Of a stretch of 49,850 bases of DNA, positions 7,349 to 13,361 are shown piece by piece (the first letter of the stretch is position 1; every line of letters begins with the position of its first letter). Where the stretch lies: IMG/VR virus record IMGVR_UViG_3300009788_000132, positions 1 to 49,850 of that record; one strand, 5' to 3'. Source of the DNA: a virus. The translations under genes were made by a program, and so were the position numbers. The notes under the pieces were generated by a model that searched no databases, was not told the DNA's origin, and worked only from the letters and a program-made list of their open reading frames with translations.

Positions 7349-7852
7349 TCAATTAACTCGAAAAGCTAATCCAGCTATAAAGATTGGTTTTTTGCCATCG
7401 ACAGTAATAGCTGCCACTTTTAAATAAACTAAATCGGGATTAATCCAAATTCTAAAACCTCCCAGGAAATTAATAAAAGAGTTAAAACCATTCATTTCAA
7501 GTATCGCATATTGGGGATTGAGAACTAAATGAATCCGAGGATTAAACATCCAAAGGAATTGAACACCCAACGATGTATAACCCAAACTATCAGCGCCCGC
7601 AGCCGGATTAAAACCGACTTCCCATGTCGCGCCGGTAAGAATATTTTCGGAAAACCAATAATCAAGATTAAGCTGAACTGAATTATAATCCGGCGAAAGA
7701 TTAGCAGTTGAATCTGCTTGTTGGAATGTTTTACCAGTTATAAACCCGGCATTCAATTCTACATTACCCCAGACTTTCCGCTGATCCTGTGCAAACACAA
7801 CGACCGATAGAAATAATAATACTGTAACAATAATTAATATAAATATTCGCAT
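7349..7852 (-). CDS. Exported, probably outer-membrane beta-barrel-like protein (167 residues)
   Basis: A Sec signal peptide (IFILIIVTVLLFLSVVVFAQ) is followed by alternating polar and aromatic segments: WGNVELNAGFITGKTF, NSVQLNLDYWFSENIL, SLGVQFLWMFNPRIHLVLNP, YLKVAAITVDGKKPIFIAGL. That pattern is typical of an amphipathic beta barrel, though short for one. It has its own promoter at 7881-7909. A phage-encoded outer-membrane protein could block receptors or change the host surface; that is inference. Confidence 0.6.
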   Translation of the reverse strand: MRIFILIIVTVLLFLSVVVFAQDQRKVWGNVELNAGFITGKTFQQADSTANLSPDYNSVQLNLDYWFSENILTGATWEVGFNPAAGADSLGYTSLGVQFLWMFNPRIHLVLNPQYAILEMNGFNSFINFLGGFRIWINPDLVYLKVAAITVDGKKPIFIAGLAFRVN

Positions 7853-7869
7853 AAGAAATCCTTTCTGTT

Positions 7870-7885
7870 TGTTTCACGTTAAACT
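7870..7885. promoter_or_regulatory. parS-like palindrome (14 of 16 positions)
   Basis: TGTTTCACGTTAAACT differs from the bacterial parS consensus TGTTTCACGTGAAACA at two positions. It overlaps the -10 region of the leftward promoter for the barrel-like protein gene, a position suited to an operator. Confidence 0.4.
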
Positions 7886-7909
7886 ATTGAAATATTAAAA
7901 TGATGTCAA
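7881..7909 (-). promoter_or_regulatory. sigma70-like promoter for the 7349-7852 gene
   Basis: Leftward TTGACA (7909-7904), a 17-bp spacer, and TAGTTT (7886-7881). The same -10 sequence with the same spacing is seen in the rightward promoter at 17681-17709. The gene start at 7852 is about 30 nt further on, with AAAGGA between. Confidence 0.55.
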
Positions 7910-7930
7910 GTATTTTCCATCTATCACATA

Positions 7931-7937
7931 GTTAGGC
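7931..7937 (-). other. attC remnant (R''-type box only)
   Basis: GCCTAAC in leftward reading includes the TAA stop of the last cassette gene. No matching stem or R' box follows, so the array seems to be cut here. With only seven bases the call depends on context. Confidence 0.35.
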
Positions 7938-8225
7938 TTTTTTGTTTTTGATAATATCGTTAACAAGCCCTATTAATTTTAATTTTGCTTTTACAGCCAC
8001 CCTATCGCTTCGTTGATACATCCCTTCAACGTTGCAAATTAGGGAATCGCTATTAGCACCAGACGGAGCCATACACAATCTTTGCCCATCACAACCACAG
8101 TAAGGAAAAGAACAGTTACGAAAATCAGCTTCTGTATTACCGTATTCGTCAACCTCTAATTTGCAGTGCCGACATATTTCGTTGGGTTCATGGTCAAACG
8201 CATATTCACAATGATTATCAGTCAT
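7932..8225 (-). CDS. Cys-rich cassette protein (97 residues)
   Basis: This protein has paired Cys/His motifs: CRHCKLE at ~18-24, then CSFPYCGCDGQRLCMAPSGA and an ICNVEGMYQRSD segment. The CGCDGxRLCMAPSGA block is one I associate with small phage-type proteins that probably bind zinc. AAAGGAG precedes the ATG. The stop lies in an R''-type attC box and no full attC follows, so it is the distal end of the array. Confidence 0.6.
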   Translation of the reverse strand: MTDNHCEYAFDHEPNEICRHCKLEVDEYGNTEADFRNCSFPYCGCDGQRLCMAPSGANSDSLICNVEGMYQRSDRVAVKAKLKLIGLVNDIIKNKKA

Positions 8226-8256
8226 AATATTAATTTCTCCTTTAAATCAAGTTCGC

Positions 8257-8319
8257 GCCTAACTCTACATGCACCTGAAACCGCAAAAAACGCGGTTCAG
8301 GTGATGCAAGTTGTTAGGC
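8257..8319 (-). repeat. attC-like site, 63 bp
   Basis: In leftward reading GCCTAAC (R'') and GTTAGGC (R') bracket CACCTGAACCGC / GCGGTTTCAGGTG, a 12-bp stem with one extra base, around a short T-rich loop. Spacers are AACTTGCAT and CATGTAGA. GCCTAACAA is a classic attC opening. It sits 2 bp after the stop of the 8322-8573 gene. Confidence 0.8.
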
Positions 8320-8321
8320 GG

Positions 8322-8573
8322 TTAATGGCATTTGCACAATCCGCCGTTATAGGCATACGGCCCTTCATTTCCTCCTGGATCATTTTCATTGTAATGTTCC
8401 CCTGGAATGCCATACCAATATTCACTATCTCCACAGCAATCACAAACAGAAACATCGTGATCTTCGTTGTCAATAATCCATTGTAGAATCTCGTCATGGT
8501 CTTTATCCTCAGCCCAATCACCGATTTGGTCTATGTTTAAAAATCCAGTACTTTCGCATCTGGTGCATGTCAT
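8322..8573 (-). CDS. Zinc-finger-like cassette protein with CDCCGD motif (83 residues)
   Basis: Starts at 8573 (MTCTRCESTGFLN), chosen because AAAGGAG lies 5 nt upstream; an earlier start would run back through the attC. CTRCESTGF resembles half of a DnaJ-type zinc finger. Then come an acidic helix, CDCCGDSEYWYG, a PGEHYNE segment and a final CKCH. The CDCCGD...GEH pattern recurs in phage and cassette hypotheticals. It probably binds zinc; the role is unknown. Confidence 0.65.
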   Translation of the reverse strand: MTCTRCESTGFLNIDQIGDWAEDKDHDEILQWIIDNEDHDVSVCDCCGDSEYWYGIPGEHYNENDPGGNEGPYAYNGGLCKCH

Positions 8574-8600
8574 TTCTTCTTCTCCTTTAATCAAGTTCCC

Positions 8601-8659
8601 GCCTAACAATCGCCTCAAGCCGAACCAAAAAACGGTCGGCTTATGCTAATCCATTATAT
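8601..8659 (-). repeat. attC-like site, 59 bp
   Basis: Leftward: R'' box ATATAAT (degenerate), ATAAGCCGACC pairing with GGTTCGGCTTGA around a T-rich loop, and R' box GTTAGGC. The stop of the 8654-8860 gene lies within R''. The L boxes (AAGCCG and CGGCTT) are nearly those of classical aadA-type attC sites. Confidence 0.75.
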
Positions 8660-8860
8660 GGCTTGTGCCCTTTCTAAAGCATAGCAGCCGCGAATATCTT
8701 TAAACCATCCGACGGCTGTATGGCCTCCAAGCAATGTTGCGCCGTTCGTCGTTTCGGTTTCAATGAAAGTTCCATCATCCATTTCTACTTTCACCTTTTG
8801 ACCTATTCCGTACTTTTCATTCCAGGCAGACGCCAGCTTTCTTTGGTTCATTTTCTTCAC
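8654..8860 (-). CDS. Cassette protein of a small GGHTAV-type phage family (68 residues)
   Basis: GTG start at 8860 with AAGGAG 8 nt upstream; the next ATG is spaced too far. The sequence KVKVEMDDGTFIETETTNGA then LLGGHTAVGWF and CYALERAQAI looks like a short all-beta domain common among small phage proteins. No function is established to my knowledge. The stop is in the R'' box of the following attC. Confidence 0.6.
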   Translation of the reverse strand: MKKMNQRKLASAWNEKYGIGQKVKVEMDDGTFIETETTNGATLLGGHTAVGWFKDIRGCYALERAQAI

Positions 8861-8886
8861 AATTTTGTCTCCTTATAAAGTTCGCA

Positions 8887-9023
8887 ATCTAACTACAAAT
8901 TAAGCTGACAAAAGGGGCGGGATACTTATCAAAGACGGCTTCTCCCGTAGGCTATCCCAACCGCTACCCAAAACATTACTGCATGGCGCGACCCCTTTTG
9001 CAGCTTATCAATGTCCATTAGAT
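8887..9023 (-). repeat. attC-like site, 137 bp, long central arm
   Basis: Leftward: R'' ATCTAAT, then TAAGCTGCAAAAGGGG pairing with CCCCTTTTGTCAGCTTA (16 bp with one extrahelical base), then spacer and R' GTTAGAT. An unpaired base in the L arm is typical of attC sites, where it sets strand polarity. The central part holds further short inverted repeats. Confidence 0.8.
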
Positions 9024-9269
9024 GGCTTTGTCTGCAAATTTAATCATGTTTGGCGGAAAGCAATCACATTTCCCATCTTCAAATTCGACAACACCATTGA
9101 CACATGAGCCATCTTCGTCCGCGAATGTTCCCCAACAGTGGAAATGTCCTTTACGTTCTTTTACAAAGCAAGGCCGCAACCCAACTACCGCTGCACCCGA
9201 TTTTAGGGCAGCAAGCTTTCTATCTAACTTTTCAGGTAATTCGTCAATTTGTTTTTGTAAATCATTCAC
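9018..9269 (-). CDS. Cassette hypothetical protein (83 residues)
   Basis: GTG start at 9269 with AAAGGAG 5 nt upstream. An N-terminal charged helix (DLQKQIDELPEKLDRKLAAL) leads into KSGAAVV, then a Cys/His/Trp-containing beta-rich part (GHFHCWGTFADEDGSC, GKCDCFPP). The 21-bp DNA encoding KSGAAVV also occurs in the 9324-9566 gene. The stop is in the R'' box. The function is unknown. Confidence 0.55.
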   Translation of the reverse strand: MNDLQKQIDELPEKLDRKLAALKSGAAVVGLRPCFVKERKGHFHCWGTFADEDGSCVNGVVEFEDGKCDCFPPNMIKFADKAI

Positions 9270-9282
9270 ATTTTCTCCTTTA

Positions 9283-9313
9283 CCCTAAAACGGGTGATCT
9301 TTGTCTGTTATAC
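9283..9313 (-). other. Degenerate attC remnant
   Basis: Leftward GTATAACAGACAAAG matches the R'' half of the site at 10427-10486 (GTATAACGGACAAAG), but only a 4-bp ACCC/GGGT hairpin follows and there is no clear R' box. A deletion between R'' and R' would explain it. Confidence 0.4.
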
Positions 9314-9323
9314 CGCACCTGCT

Positions 9324-9566
9324 TTAAAACGCTGGTGCGGTATCATTAATATCTTCAATATCTTCGTCATCTTCATTCCCTACTAAATTCCACCACTTTT
9401 TGCACTTAGAACACTTACAGTCATAATCGTGGTTACTTGCTTCATCAAAGTCTTTTAATTCTTGGCCACTAAGCGGTATAACTACCGCTGCACCCGATTT
9501 GTGGGCATTGTCAGGGTAAACTTTCATTTTTTTATCCCAAAAAATTTCCGCTACTTCGTCAAACAT
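9324..9566 (-). CDS. Cassette hypothetical protein with CxCxxC motif (80 residues)
   Basis: Start at 9566 (MFDEVAEIFWDKK) has AGGAGG 5 nt upstream; an upstream TTG would fall inside the attC. It contains HKSGAAVVIPLSGQEL, then CKCSKCKKWWNL, a possible metal-binding knuckle, and an acidic C-terminal tail. The stop lies 10 bp before the R'' remnant, and the last codons form a 10-bp inverted repeat with the following DNA. Confidence 0.55.
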   Translation of the reverse strand: MFDEVAEIFWDKKMKVYPDNAHKSGAAVVIPLSGQELKDFDEASNHDYDCKCSKCKKWWNLVGNEDDEDIEDINDTAPAF

Positions 9567-9575
9567 TTTTCCTCC

Positions 9576-9695
9576 TTTTAACCTGAGCAAAGGGCGATTG
9601 GGGAACTTGGTAGAGTCCCCGGGCGGATCCCATCTGTCGCAAACCCCTTACTTTCGTAAGCAATGCCCTTTCCAGGTTATCAACGTCCATTAGGT
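9576..9695 (-). repeat. attC-like site with weak R' box, 120 bp
   Basis: Leftward: R'' ACCTAAT, then TAACCTGGAAAGGGC pairing with GCCCTTTGCTCAGGTTA with extrahelical bases. The usual spacer and GTTRRRY box are missing: GTTAAAA directly joins the L' box and runs into the next ribosome binding site. It is probably an inactivated site. Confidence 0.6.
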
Positions 9696-9884
9696 GCTTT
9701 CTGATTTATTCGTTTTGTCAACAAAAATACTTACGGATAAACAACTCTTTTTTGTAACTCCCTCGTTATCGCCAAATGCTAAAGAAAATCCTTGTTTTCG
9801 ATTGTTAGCGATAACATTCATCTTCGCGTCCGGATTATATCGTTTAAGTTTTTTAATAAACTGCTTGACGGTGATTTCTTCCAT
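9690..9884 (-). CDS. Small cassette protein, VKQFIKKLKRYNPDA type (64 residues)
   Basis: The N-terminus MEEITVKQFIKKLKRYNPDAK, followed by a hydrophobic strand, is a frequent pattern in small phage hypotheticals that begin with a helix ending in P-D-A. AAAGGAG precedes the ATG. The TAA stop is part of the R'' box of the next site. The function is unknown. Confidence 0.6.
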   Translation of the reverse strand: MEEITVKQFIKKLKRYNPDAKMNVIANNRKQGFSLAFGDNEGVTKKSCLSVSIFVDKTNKSEST

Positions 9885-9894
9885 TGCTTCTCCT

Positions 9895-9930
9895 TTAACT
9901 CAAGTTTACACCTAACTCTACATCTCGCCG
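9895..9930 (-). other. Truncated attC (R' half only) absorbed into a gene
   Basis: Leftward GATGTAGAGTTAGGTG at 9923-9908 is nearly identical to the R' end of the site at 8257-8319 (CATGTAGAGTTAGGCG), including the spacer, and the AACTTGA...TTAAAGGAG that follows matches too. The R'' half is absent and the gene at 9895-10092 reads through it. Confidence 0.5.
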
Positions 9931-10092
9931 TTGAGTTGTATCTAATGCATCCCACAATATTTTGTTTTCGGATGTCAATTTTTTAATTTTTTCTTTTAAT
10001 TCTTCGATTTCGCTGTCTCTAAGTTCTTTTTGATATAATCCACCATCAATCAAATCACTAATTGCGTCTTCGTCATTTCCTGTGCAACTCAT
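9895..10092 (-). CDS. Coiled-coil cassette protein running through an attC remnant (65 residues)
   Basis: Acidic N-terminus (SCTGNDEDAISDLIDGG), then a coiled coil (SEIEELKEKIKKLTSENKIL). The last residues (RDVELGVNLS) are encoded by the R' half of an attC-like site, so the original C-terminus was probably replaced when the site was deleted. The ribosome binding site is weak (TAGGG). The function is unknown. Confidence 0.5.
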   Translation of the reverse strand: MSCTGNDEDAISDLIDGGLYQKELRDSEIEELKEKIKKLTSENKILWDALDTTQRRDVELGVNLS

Positions 10093-10108
10093 TTTATACC
10101 CTAATCCA

Positions 10109-10196
10109 GCCTAACAAGGCATCAAGCCGATGCCGGAAGATTAGGCATGTTAATATTTAGTTTTGTAGGGCACGTCTTATGCCCATTCCGTTAGAT
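10109..10196 (-). repeat. attC-like site, 88 bp
   Basis: Leftward: R'' ATCTAAC, GGCATAAGACGTGCC pairing imperfectly with GGCATCGGCTTGATGCC, and R' GTTAGGC. The L' box CGGCTTGA and its spacing to R' are classical. The central part is AT-rich. Confidence 0.7.
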
Positions 10197-10394
10197 TTCT
10201 CCGCTTAGTTTTATTACCTTCACTTTGCCTATTGTATCTCCTATTTCGTTTGAATGCAAGAACAACAGCCCTTTTTCGCCGCTAAGTATTTCATTAAAAA
10301 ACCACTCCTTAGCCTCCGCATCTTCATCGCCACCATGCACCGTTTTTGCATCATAGCATAATTCTATTTCAAGTTTTAAAGTTTTTTCTCTCAT
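10191..10394 (-). CDS. Cassette hypothetical protein (67 residues)
   Basis: ATG at 10394 (MREKTLKLEIELCYDA) is preferred over an in-frame TTG two codons earlier, because AAAGGG lies 7 nt upstream. The pattern HGGDEDAEAKEWFFNEIL followed by FLHSNEIGDTIGKVKVIKL looks like a compact alpha/beta protein and resembles hypotheticals common in phages and cassettes. The stop is in the R'' box. Confidence 0.6.
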   Translation of the reverse strand: MREKTLKLEIELCYDAKTVHGGDEDAEAKEWFFNEILSGEKGLLFLHSNEIGDTIGKVKVIKLSGEI

Positions 10395-10426
10395 ATTCAA
10401 ACCCTTTCATGTTGTGTCGCTCCAAA

Positions 10427-10486
10427 ATCTAACAACTCGTCAAGCCGACCCGAAACGACCGGGCGGCTTACCTTTGTCCGTTATAC
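10427..10486 (-). repeat. attC-like site, 60 bp, classical
   Basis: Leftward: R'' GTATAAC, GTAAGCCGCCCG pairing with CGGGTCGGCTTGAC apart from extrahelical bases, a short loop, and R' GTTAGAT. On the opposite strand it reads TCTAACAACTCG...CAAGCCGACCCG, close to aadA-type sites. This is the clearest site of the array. Confidence 0.85.
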
Positions 10487-10885
10487 CGCTCCACACAAAG
10501 GGCAATCTCCGAGAATATGTACATTGTCACATTCGTTAAGAGCTTCAAACCAGCCAACCCCGGCGTGTGACATTGCTAAGGAAATTCTTTCAAGGTAGGT
10601 CTGCGGTTCAAGCTCATAACCTTCAACACAGCTTGGCGGTATAACCAGGGCATCAACCTGAGCCTTGTTTTCGATGTTGTCGCCATTCTCGGTTTGTTTG
10701 TCATCTGTCATTGGCAGCTTCTCTATAAACCAGGTTGTGTTTTTATCTCGTTGTTTATTTGATACAAAATTGGCACTATCAATTTCTTTTCCCTTCGCTT
10801 CATATCCGCTTGAGTCAACTGTACCTAACACTTCACGCCCGGTTTCGCTACCCGCCTTAATGATGTAACCATATTCATAACTCAT
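10481..10885 (-). CDS. Cassette hypothetical protein ending in CPLCG (134 residues)
   Basis: The start at 10885 (MSYEYGYIIKAGSETG) has AAGGAG 7 nt upstream. A longer frame exists but would begin inside the attC and lacks a ribosome binding site. The middle is rich in Asp, Asn and Glu. The C-terminal part (YLERISLAMSHAGVGWFEAL, then CPLCGAV) looks folded and may hold one zinc knuckle half. The TAA stop is in the R'' box. Confidence 0.6.
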   Translation of the reverse strand: MSYEYGYIIKAGSETGREVLGTVDSSGYEAKGKEIDSANFVSNKQRDKNTTWFIEKLPMTDDKQTENGDNIENKAQVDALVIPPSCVEGYELEPQTYLERISLAMSHAGVGWFEALNECDNVHILGDCPLCGAV

Positions 10886-10985
10886 AATATAACTCCTTCT
10901 TGAAATTTTTCTATCCGACAAATTGGGATTTCGTTTTATCAAGTCTACAATATTTAAGGGATACGGTTTCATGTGTCGCTGCAAA

Positions 10986-11120
10986 ATATAACCATGAATT
11001 AACCTAAGCAAAGGGAAGCCGGATTTGCCATCCAACTCATTTAAGAAATTGAAAGCGCTTTCAAGGTCTTAAAACATCTTGCCAGATGCCCTTTACCAGG
11101 GTTATTAATGTCCATTATTT
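10986..11120 (-). repeat. attC-like site, 135 bp
   Basis: Leftward: R'' AAATAAT, TAACCCTGGTAAAGGG pairing with CCCTTTGCTTAGGTTA at both ends of the arms, and R' GTTATAT after a 7-nt spacer. The R' bases match the R'' box of the downstream cassette (GTATAAC), as expected for a circular cassette that inserted here. The centre holds the palindrome GAAAGCGCTTTC. Confidence 0.7.
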
Positions 11121-11291
11121 GGAGCTTTTGGCGATTAATTCTTTTCGTTCCATATCGCACATCTTTACATACTCCTCATCAATATAGGGCTTTACCCCCT
11201 CAAGGACAAACGCTGCTGTCAGGAGATCAAGTTTTTCAATCTCCTTTCGGAAAGAACTAATTATTAGATTAATTGGTTGATCCTCAAACAT
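11115..11291 (-). CDS. First gene of the cassette array, hypothetical (58 residues)
   Basis: The ATG at 11291 (MFEDQPINLIISSFRKEIEK) is preceded by AAAGGA. The chain continues LDLLTAAFVLEGVKPYIDEE and looks helical. The TAA stop falls in the R'' box of the first attC-like site. It is the gene nearest the promoter. No family was recognised. Confidence 0.6.
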   Translation of the reverse strand: MFEDQPINLIISSFRKEIEKLDLLTAAFVLEGVKPYIDEEYVKMCDMERKELIAKSSK

Positions 11292-11315
11292 AACAAATTC
11301 CTTTCTTTTAGATAA

Positions 11316-11344
11316 AATAAAAACAACTCAAGTATAAATGTCAA
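11316..11344 (-). promoter_or_regulatory. Promoter for the cassette array (Pc-like position)
   Basis: Leftward TTGACA (11344-11339), 17-bp spacer, TTTATT (11321-11316). It overlaps the end of the intergenic gap after the 11355-11768 gene and would serve the first cassette 25 nt downstream. The -10 matches TATAAT at four of six positions. Confidence 0.5.
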
Positions 11345-11354
11345 GTCATTTAAT

Positions 11355-11768
11355 TTAACATTCACAGTTTTTTATTATAGTTCCAAATTGCTGCTTTGCA
11401 AAATACCAAATGGAACCGAATAGATATTCATCATAACAAGCGATTTTCTGAAACTCAATTTTTCTCAAATCATCAGTGTCTATATTAAAAACACCATCTT
11501 TATAAAATTCCGAGTAAAGACTTTTTTTCTTCTCTCTAAATGCTTCAATAACATCATTGTCAAAGGGTGTATCGGGCAAGATAAACTCCTGAACATTAAC
11601 CGATGCAGGGCATTTTGAGCAACGCTTTTCTCTCCACGGTCGAATAAATGAATATTGACATCCTTCACCGATCAATAGTTTATCACCGTTCATAGTCAAT
11701 TGCCAATGTGACGGGAATCGATCTAATATACTCTGGTTTATATAAGACGGGTAGAAATCATCAGGCAT
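11355..11768 (-). CDS. Hypothetical protein with a Cys pair (137 residues)
   Basis: No family recognised. The protein starts MPDDFYPSYINQSILDRF and has RPWREKRCSKCPAS in the middle and GTIIKNCEC at the end, so four Cys could bind metal. It overlaps the end of the DnaC-like gene by 8 bp and closes the replication operon before the cassette array. Confidence 0.6.
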   Translation of the reverse strand: MPDDFYPSYINQSILDRFPSHWQLTMNGDKLLIGEGCQYSFIRPWREKRCSKCPASVNVQEFILPDTPFDNDVIEAFREKKKSLYSEFYKDGVFNIDTDDLRKIEFQKIACYDEYLFGSIWYFAKQQFGTIIKNCEC

Positions 11769-12525
11769 TTTTAATCCTTTTTTTTAATCTATAACTTTTC
11801 CCACTGAATTTAATGGGTTTACATACCTCCAAAATCCTATCTAAAATCGCCGGGTCGCATTGAAAATGTTGATACATTACCTCAACCGTTTGATTTGTAG
11901 TGCAAACGATTGGTAACCTATTGCGATATCTAATATCGATGATATTAAAAAAAGTTTGCTTAACCCATTCAGTCAATTTTTCCCTCCCAACATCATCAAG
12001 TATCAATAAGTGACAATTTACAAGGTTGTCATAATTAAAATCATTTTTTATAATCAACTCGAATAATTCGGATGTCGATTGCATTATCACTGATTTCTTA
12101 TGATTGTCTAAAATATATTTCCCTATAGTAGCACAAAGCATCGTTTTTCCCAGACCGGAACTACCGGCAAGTATTAAACCGCTTCCGGTTTTCAAGTGTT
12201 GATCGAAGTTTTTTGCGTATTCCAGGCATTGAGCATACTGTTTCTCTAATCCTTCCTTGTGAATATCTTCAAAGGAAACGTTTTTAAATCGTTTATGAAA
12301 AAGGGAATTGTTTTTAGCGGTCATGTATTCCTTGCCGCATATACAGCGATCTTCGATTAAATCAATATCACTGTTTTTTAATTGGTATATTTTAATTCCA
12401 TGACAATTTTTACAAGAGTTTTCGATCACCGAAACGAATACGCCTTTACTAATTTCCCTTTCACTAAATACATTTTTGAGATTAGAAGTATCCTTTATAC
12501 TCGTGATCATCCATGGATGAATCAT
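11761..12525 (-). CDS. dnaC: DnaC-like helicase loader ATPase
   Basis: AAA+ ATPase of 254 residues that would load the replicative helicase onto single-stranded DNA at the origin. An N-terminal zinc-type cluster (CKNCHGIKI, then DRCICGKEYM) precedes Walker A GSSGLGKT at about 121-128, Walker B LLILDDVG at about 172-179, and the sensor segment RLPIVCTTNQ. The order and length fit phage and bacterial DnaC/IstB-like loaders. The gene overlaps the end of the initiator gene, the usual phage pairing. No DnaB-type helicase is visible, so the host helicase is probably recruited. Confidence 0.85.
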   Translation of the reverse strand: MIHPWMITSIKDTSNLKNVFSEREISKGVFVSVIENSCKNCHGIKIYQLKNSDIDLIEDRCICGKEYMTAKNNSLFHKRFKNVSFEDIHKEGLEKQYAQCLEYAKNFDQHLKTGSGLILAGSSGLGKTMLCATIGKYILDNHKKSVIMQSTSELFELIIKNDFNYDNLVNCHLLILDDVGREKLTEWVKQTFFNIIDIRYRNRLPIVCTTNQTVEVMYQHFQCDPAILDRILEVCKPIKFSGKSYRLKKRIKNA

Positions 12526-13345
12526 TCTGTTTTTCCTTTCCGTTTGATTGTTTACCGTTAACCGGGTATATACCTGGCCACTTTTCCGATGCTATTGTTG
12601 CATCAATCATTTTTTTAGCTTGTTTATGGTTCACATTAGATTCTTCAACCAATTTATTCACCATTTTAGTAACACCCATTTGAGATTTAAAGGGTGAGTT
12701 GATTATATCCTTTCGATACTCATAAAATTCCTCCAATGGCTTTTGTAAATTGTTCCACATTTTCAAACGACCAATATCATCAAAAGCCTTTCCGCAAAAA
12801 TCAAGAAATTCTACTAATGATAAAATTTTCTTTTTCGATTTCCGTTTCCCCCTGGGGGGATTAAGGGGGGTACTTTCTTCAATTGATTCTTTTAAATGAT
12901 TCTCTTTATTCATATTATAAGGAAGTGACAGATTCGTACCTTCTTGAAGTGACAGATTCGTACCTTCTTGAAGTGACAGATTGTCACTTTGCTCTATGTC
13001 TAAATTCATCCATTCTGTTTCTAAAAAAAAGTAATCATTCGATCTATTTAATCCATTTCTTTTCCTCTCAATCAAATTTGATTTTCTCAATTCATCAATA
13101 AATCTTATAATTTGTCTTTTATTCGTTCCCAGACTTTCCGCGATTGTTCCAATTTTAGGATTGCATTTTTCATCTTTTCCCGCAAATCTTGCAAGTCTGG
13201 CATAAACCAATTTTGCTCCAGGTGAAATCTCTTTTCTCGCTTCCAACCAATTGGGAACAAAAGAACCAATCCACATCTTATAAGGACTAATTCTTTTCTT
13301 GATTCCCGGCATAGCCAACGATTCGTCTTTTTCGGGATATTCCAT
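12482..13345 (-). CDS. Replication initiator with winged-helix domain
   Basis: The start at 13345 (MEYPEKDESLAMPGI) has GGGAG 7 nt upstream; a longer frame from 13417 overlaps the previous gene and lacks support. Residues ~45-110 form a helix-turn-helix region (KLVYARLARFAGKDEKCNPK, IGTIAESLGTNKRQIIRFID) like those of phage replication organisers. A low-complexity middle repeats NLSLQEGT and is encoded by 24-bp tandem repeats, and a basic PPRGKRKSKKK segment follows. The C-terminal half is helical and could contact the loader. Position just before dnaC supports an initiator role. Confidence 0.75.
   Translation of the reverse strand: MEYPEKDESLAMPGIKKRISPYKMWIGSFVPNWLEARKEISPGAKLVYARLARFAGKDEKCNPKIGTIAESLGTNKRQIIRFIDELRKSNLIERKRNGLNRSNDYFFLETEWMNLDIEQSDNLSLQEGTNLSLQEGTNLSLPYNMNKENHLKESIEESTPLNPPRGKRKSKKKILSLVEFLDFCGKAFDDIGRLKMWNNLQKPLEEFYEYRKDIINSPFKSQMGVTKMVNKLVEESNVNHKQAKKMIDATIASEKWPGIYPVNGKQSNGKEKQNDSSMDDHEYKGYF
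12922..12982. repeat. 24-bp tandem repeats (iteron-like) inside the initiator gene
   Basis: Two exact copies of a 24-bp unit (12922-12945 and 12946-12969), beginning GAAGTGACAGATTCG, are followed by a partial third that ends in GTGACAGATTGTCAC, itself an inverted repeat. Lambda and P22-type phages place their origin iterons inside the initiator gene, so this is a candidate origin. The repeats keep the reading frame. Confidence 0.6.
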
Positions 13346-13361
13346 TTTAAATCTCCCTTCA

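Larger units (their letters stand above)
7931..11344 (-). mobile_element. Integron-like gene-cassette array without integrase (attC cluster) in a phage genome
   Basis: Ten small leftward genes follow one another, each with its own ribosome binding site, and most are separated by sequences with attC architecture: an R''-type box (YYTAAC or YYTAAT), an L'' box like TAAGCCG, a central hairpin, an L' box like CGGCTTG, and an R' box GTTAGGC, GTTAGAT or GTTATAT. In seven genes the TAA stop is the TAA of the R'' box. A promoter stands upstream (11316-11344), in the place of an integron Pc. No tyrosine recombinase or attI is visible. Whether the array lies in an integron sense or is a relic cannot be decided here. 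Confidence 0.75.

Noticed and set aside
10886-11035. Longer N-terminus for the 10481-10885 gene
   Set aside because: The upstream start lies inside the attC-like site with no ribosome binding site, whereas the ATG at 10885 has AAGGAG at ideal distance.
12922-12982. Possible CRISPR-like repeats
   Set aside because: The 24-bp units are directly adjacent with no spacers, lie in frame inside a coding gene and number fewer than three. They fit iterons or protein repeats better.
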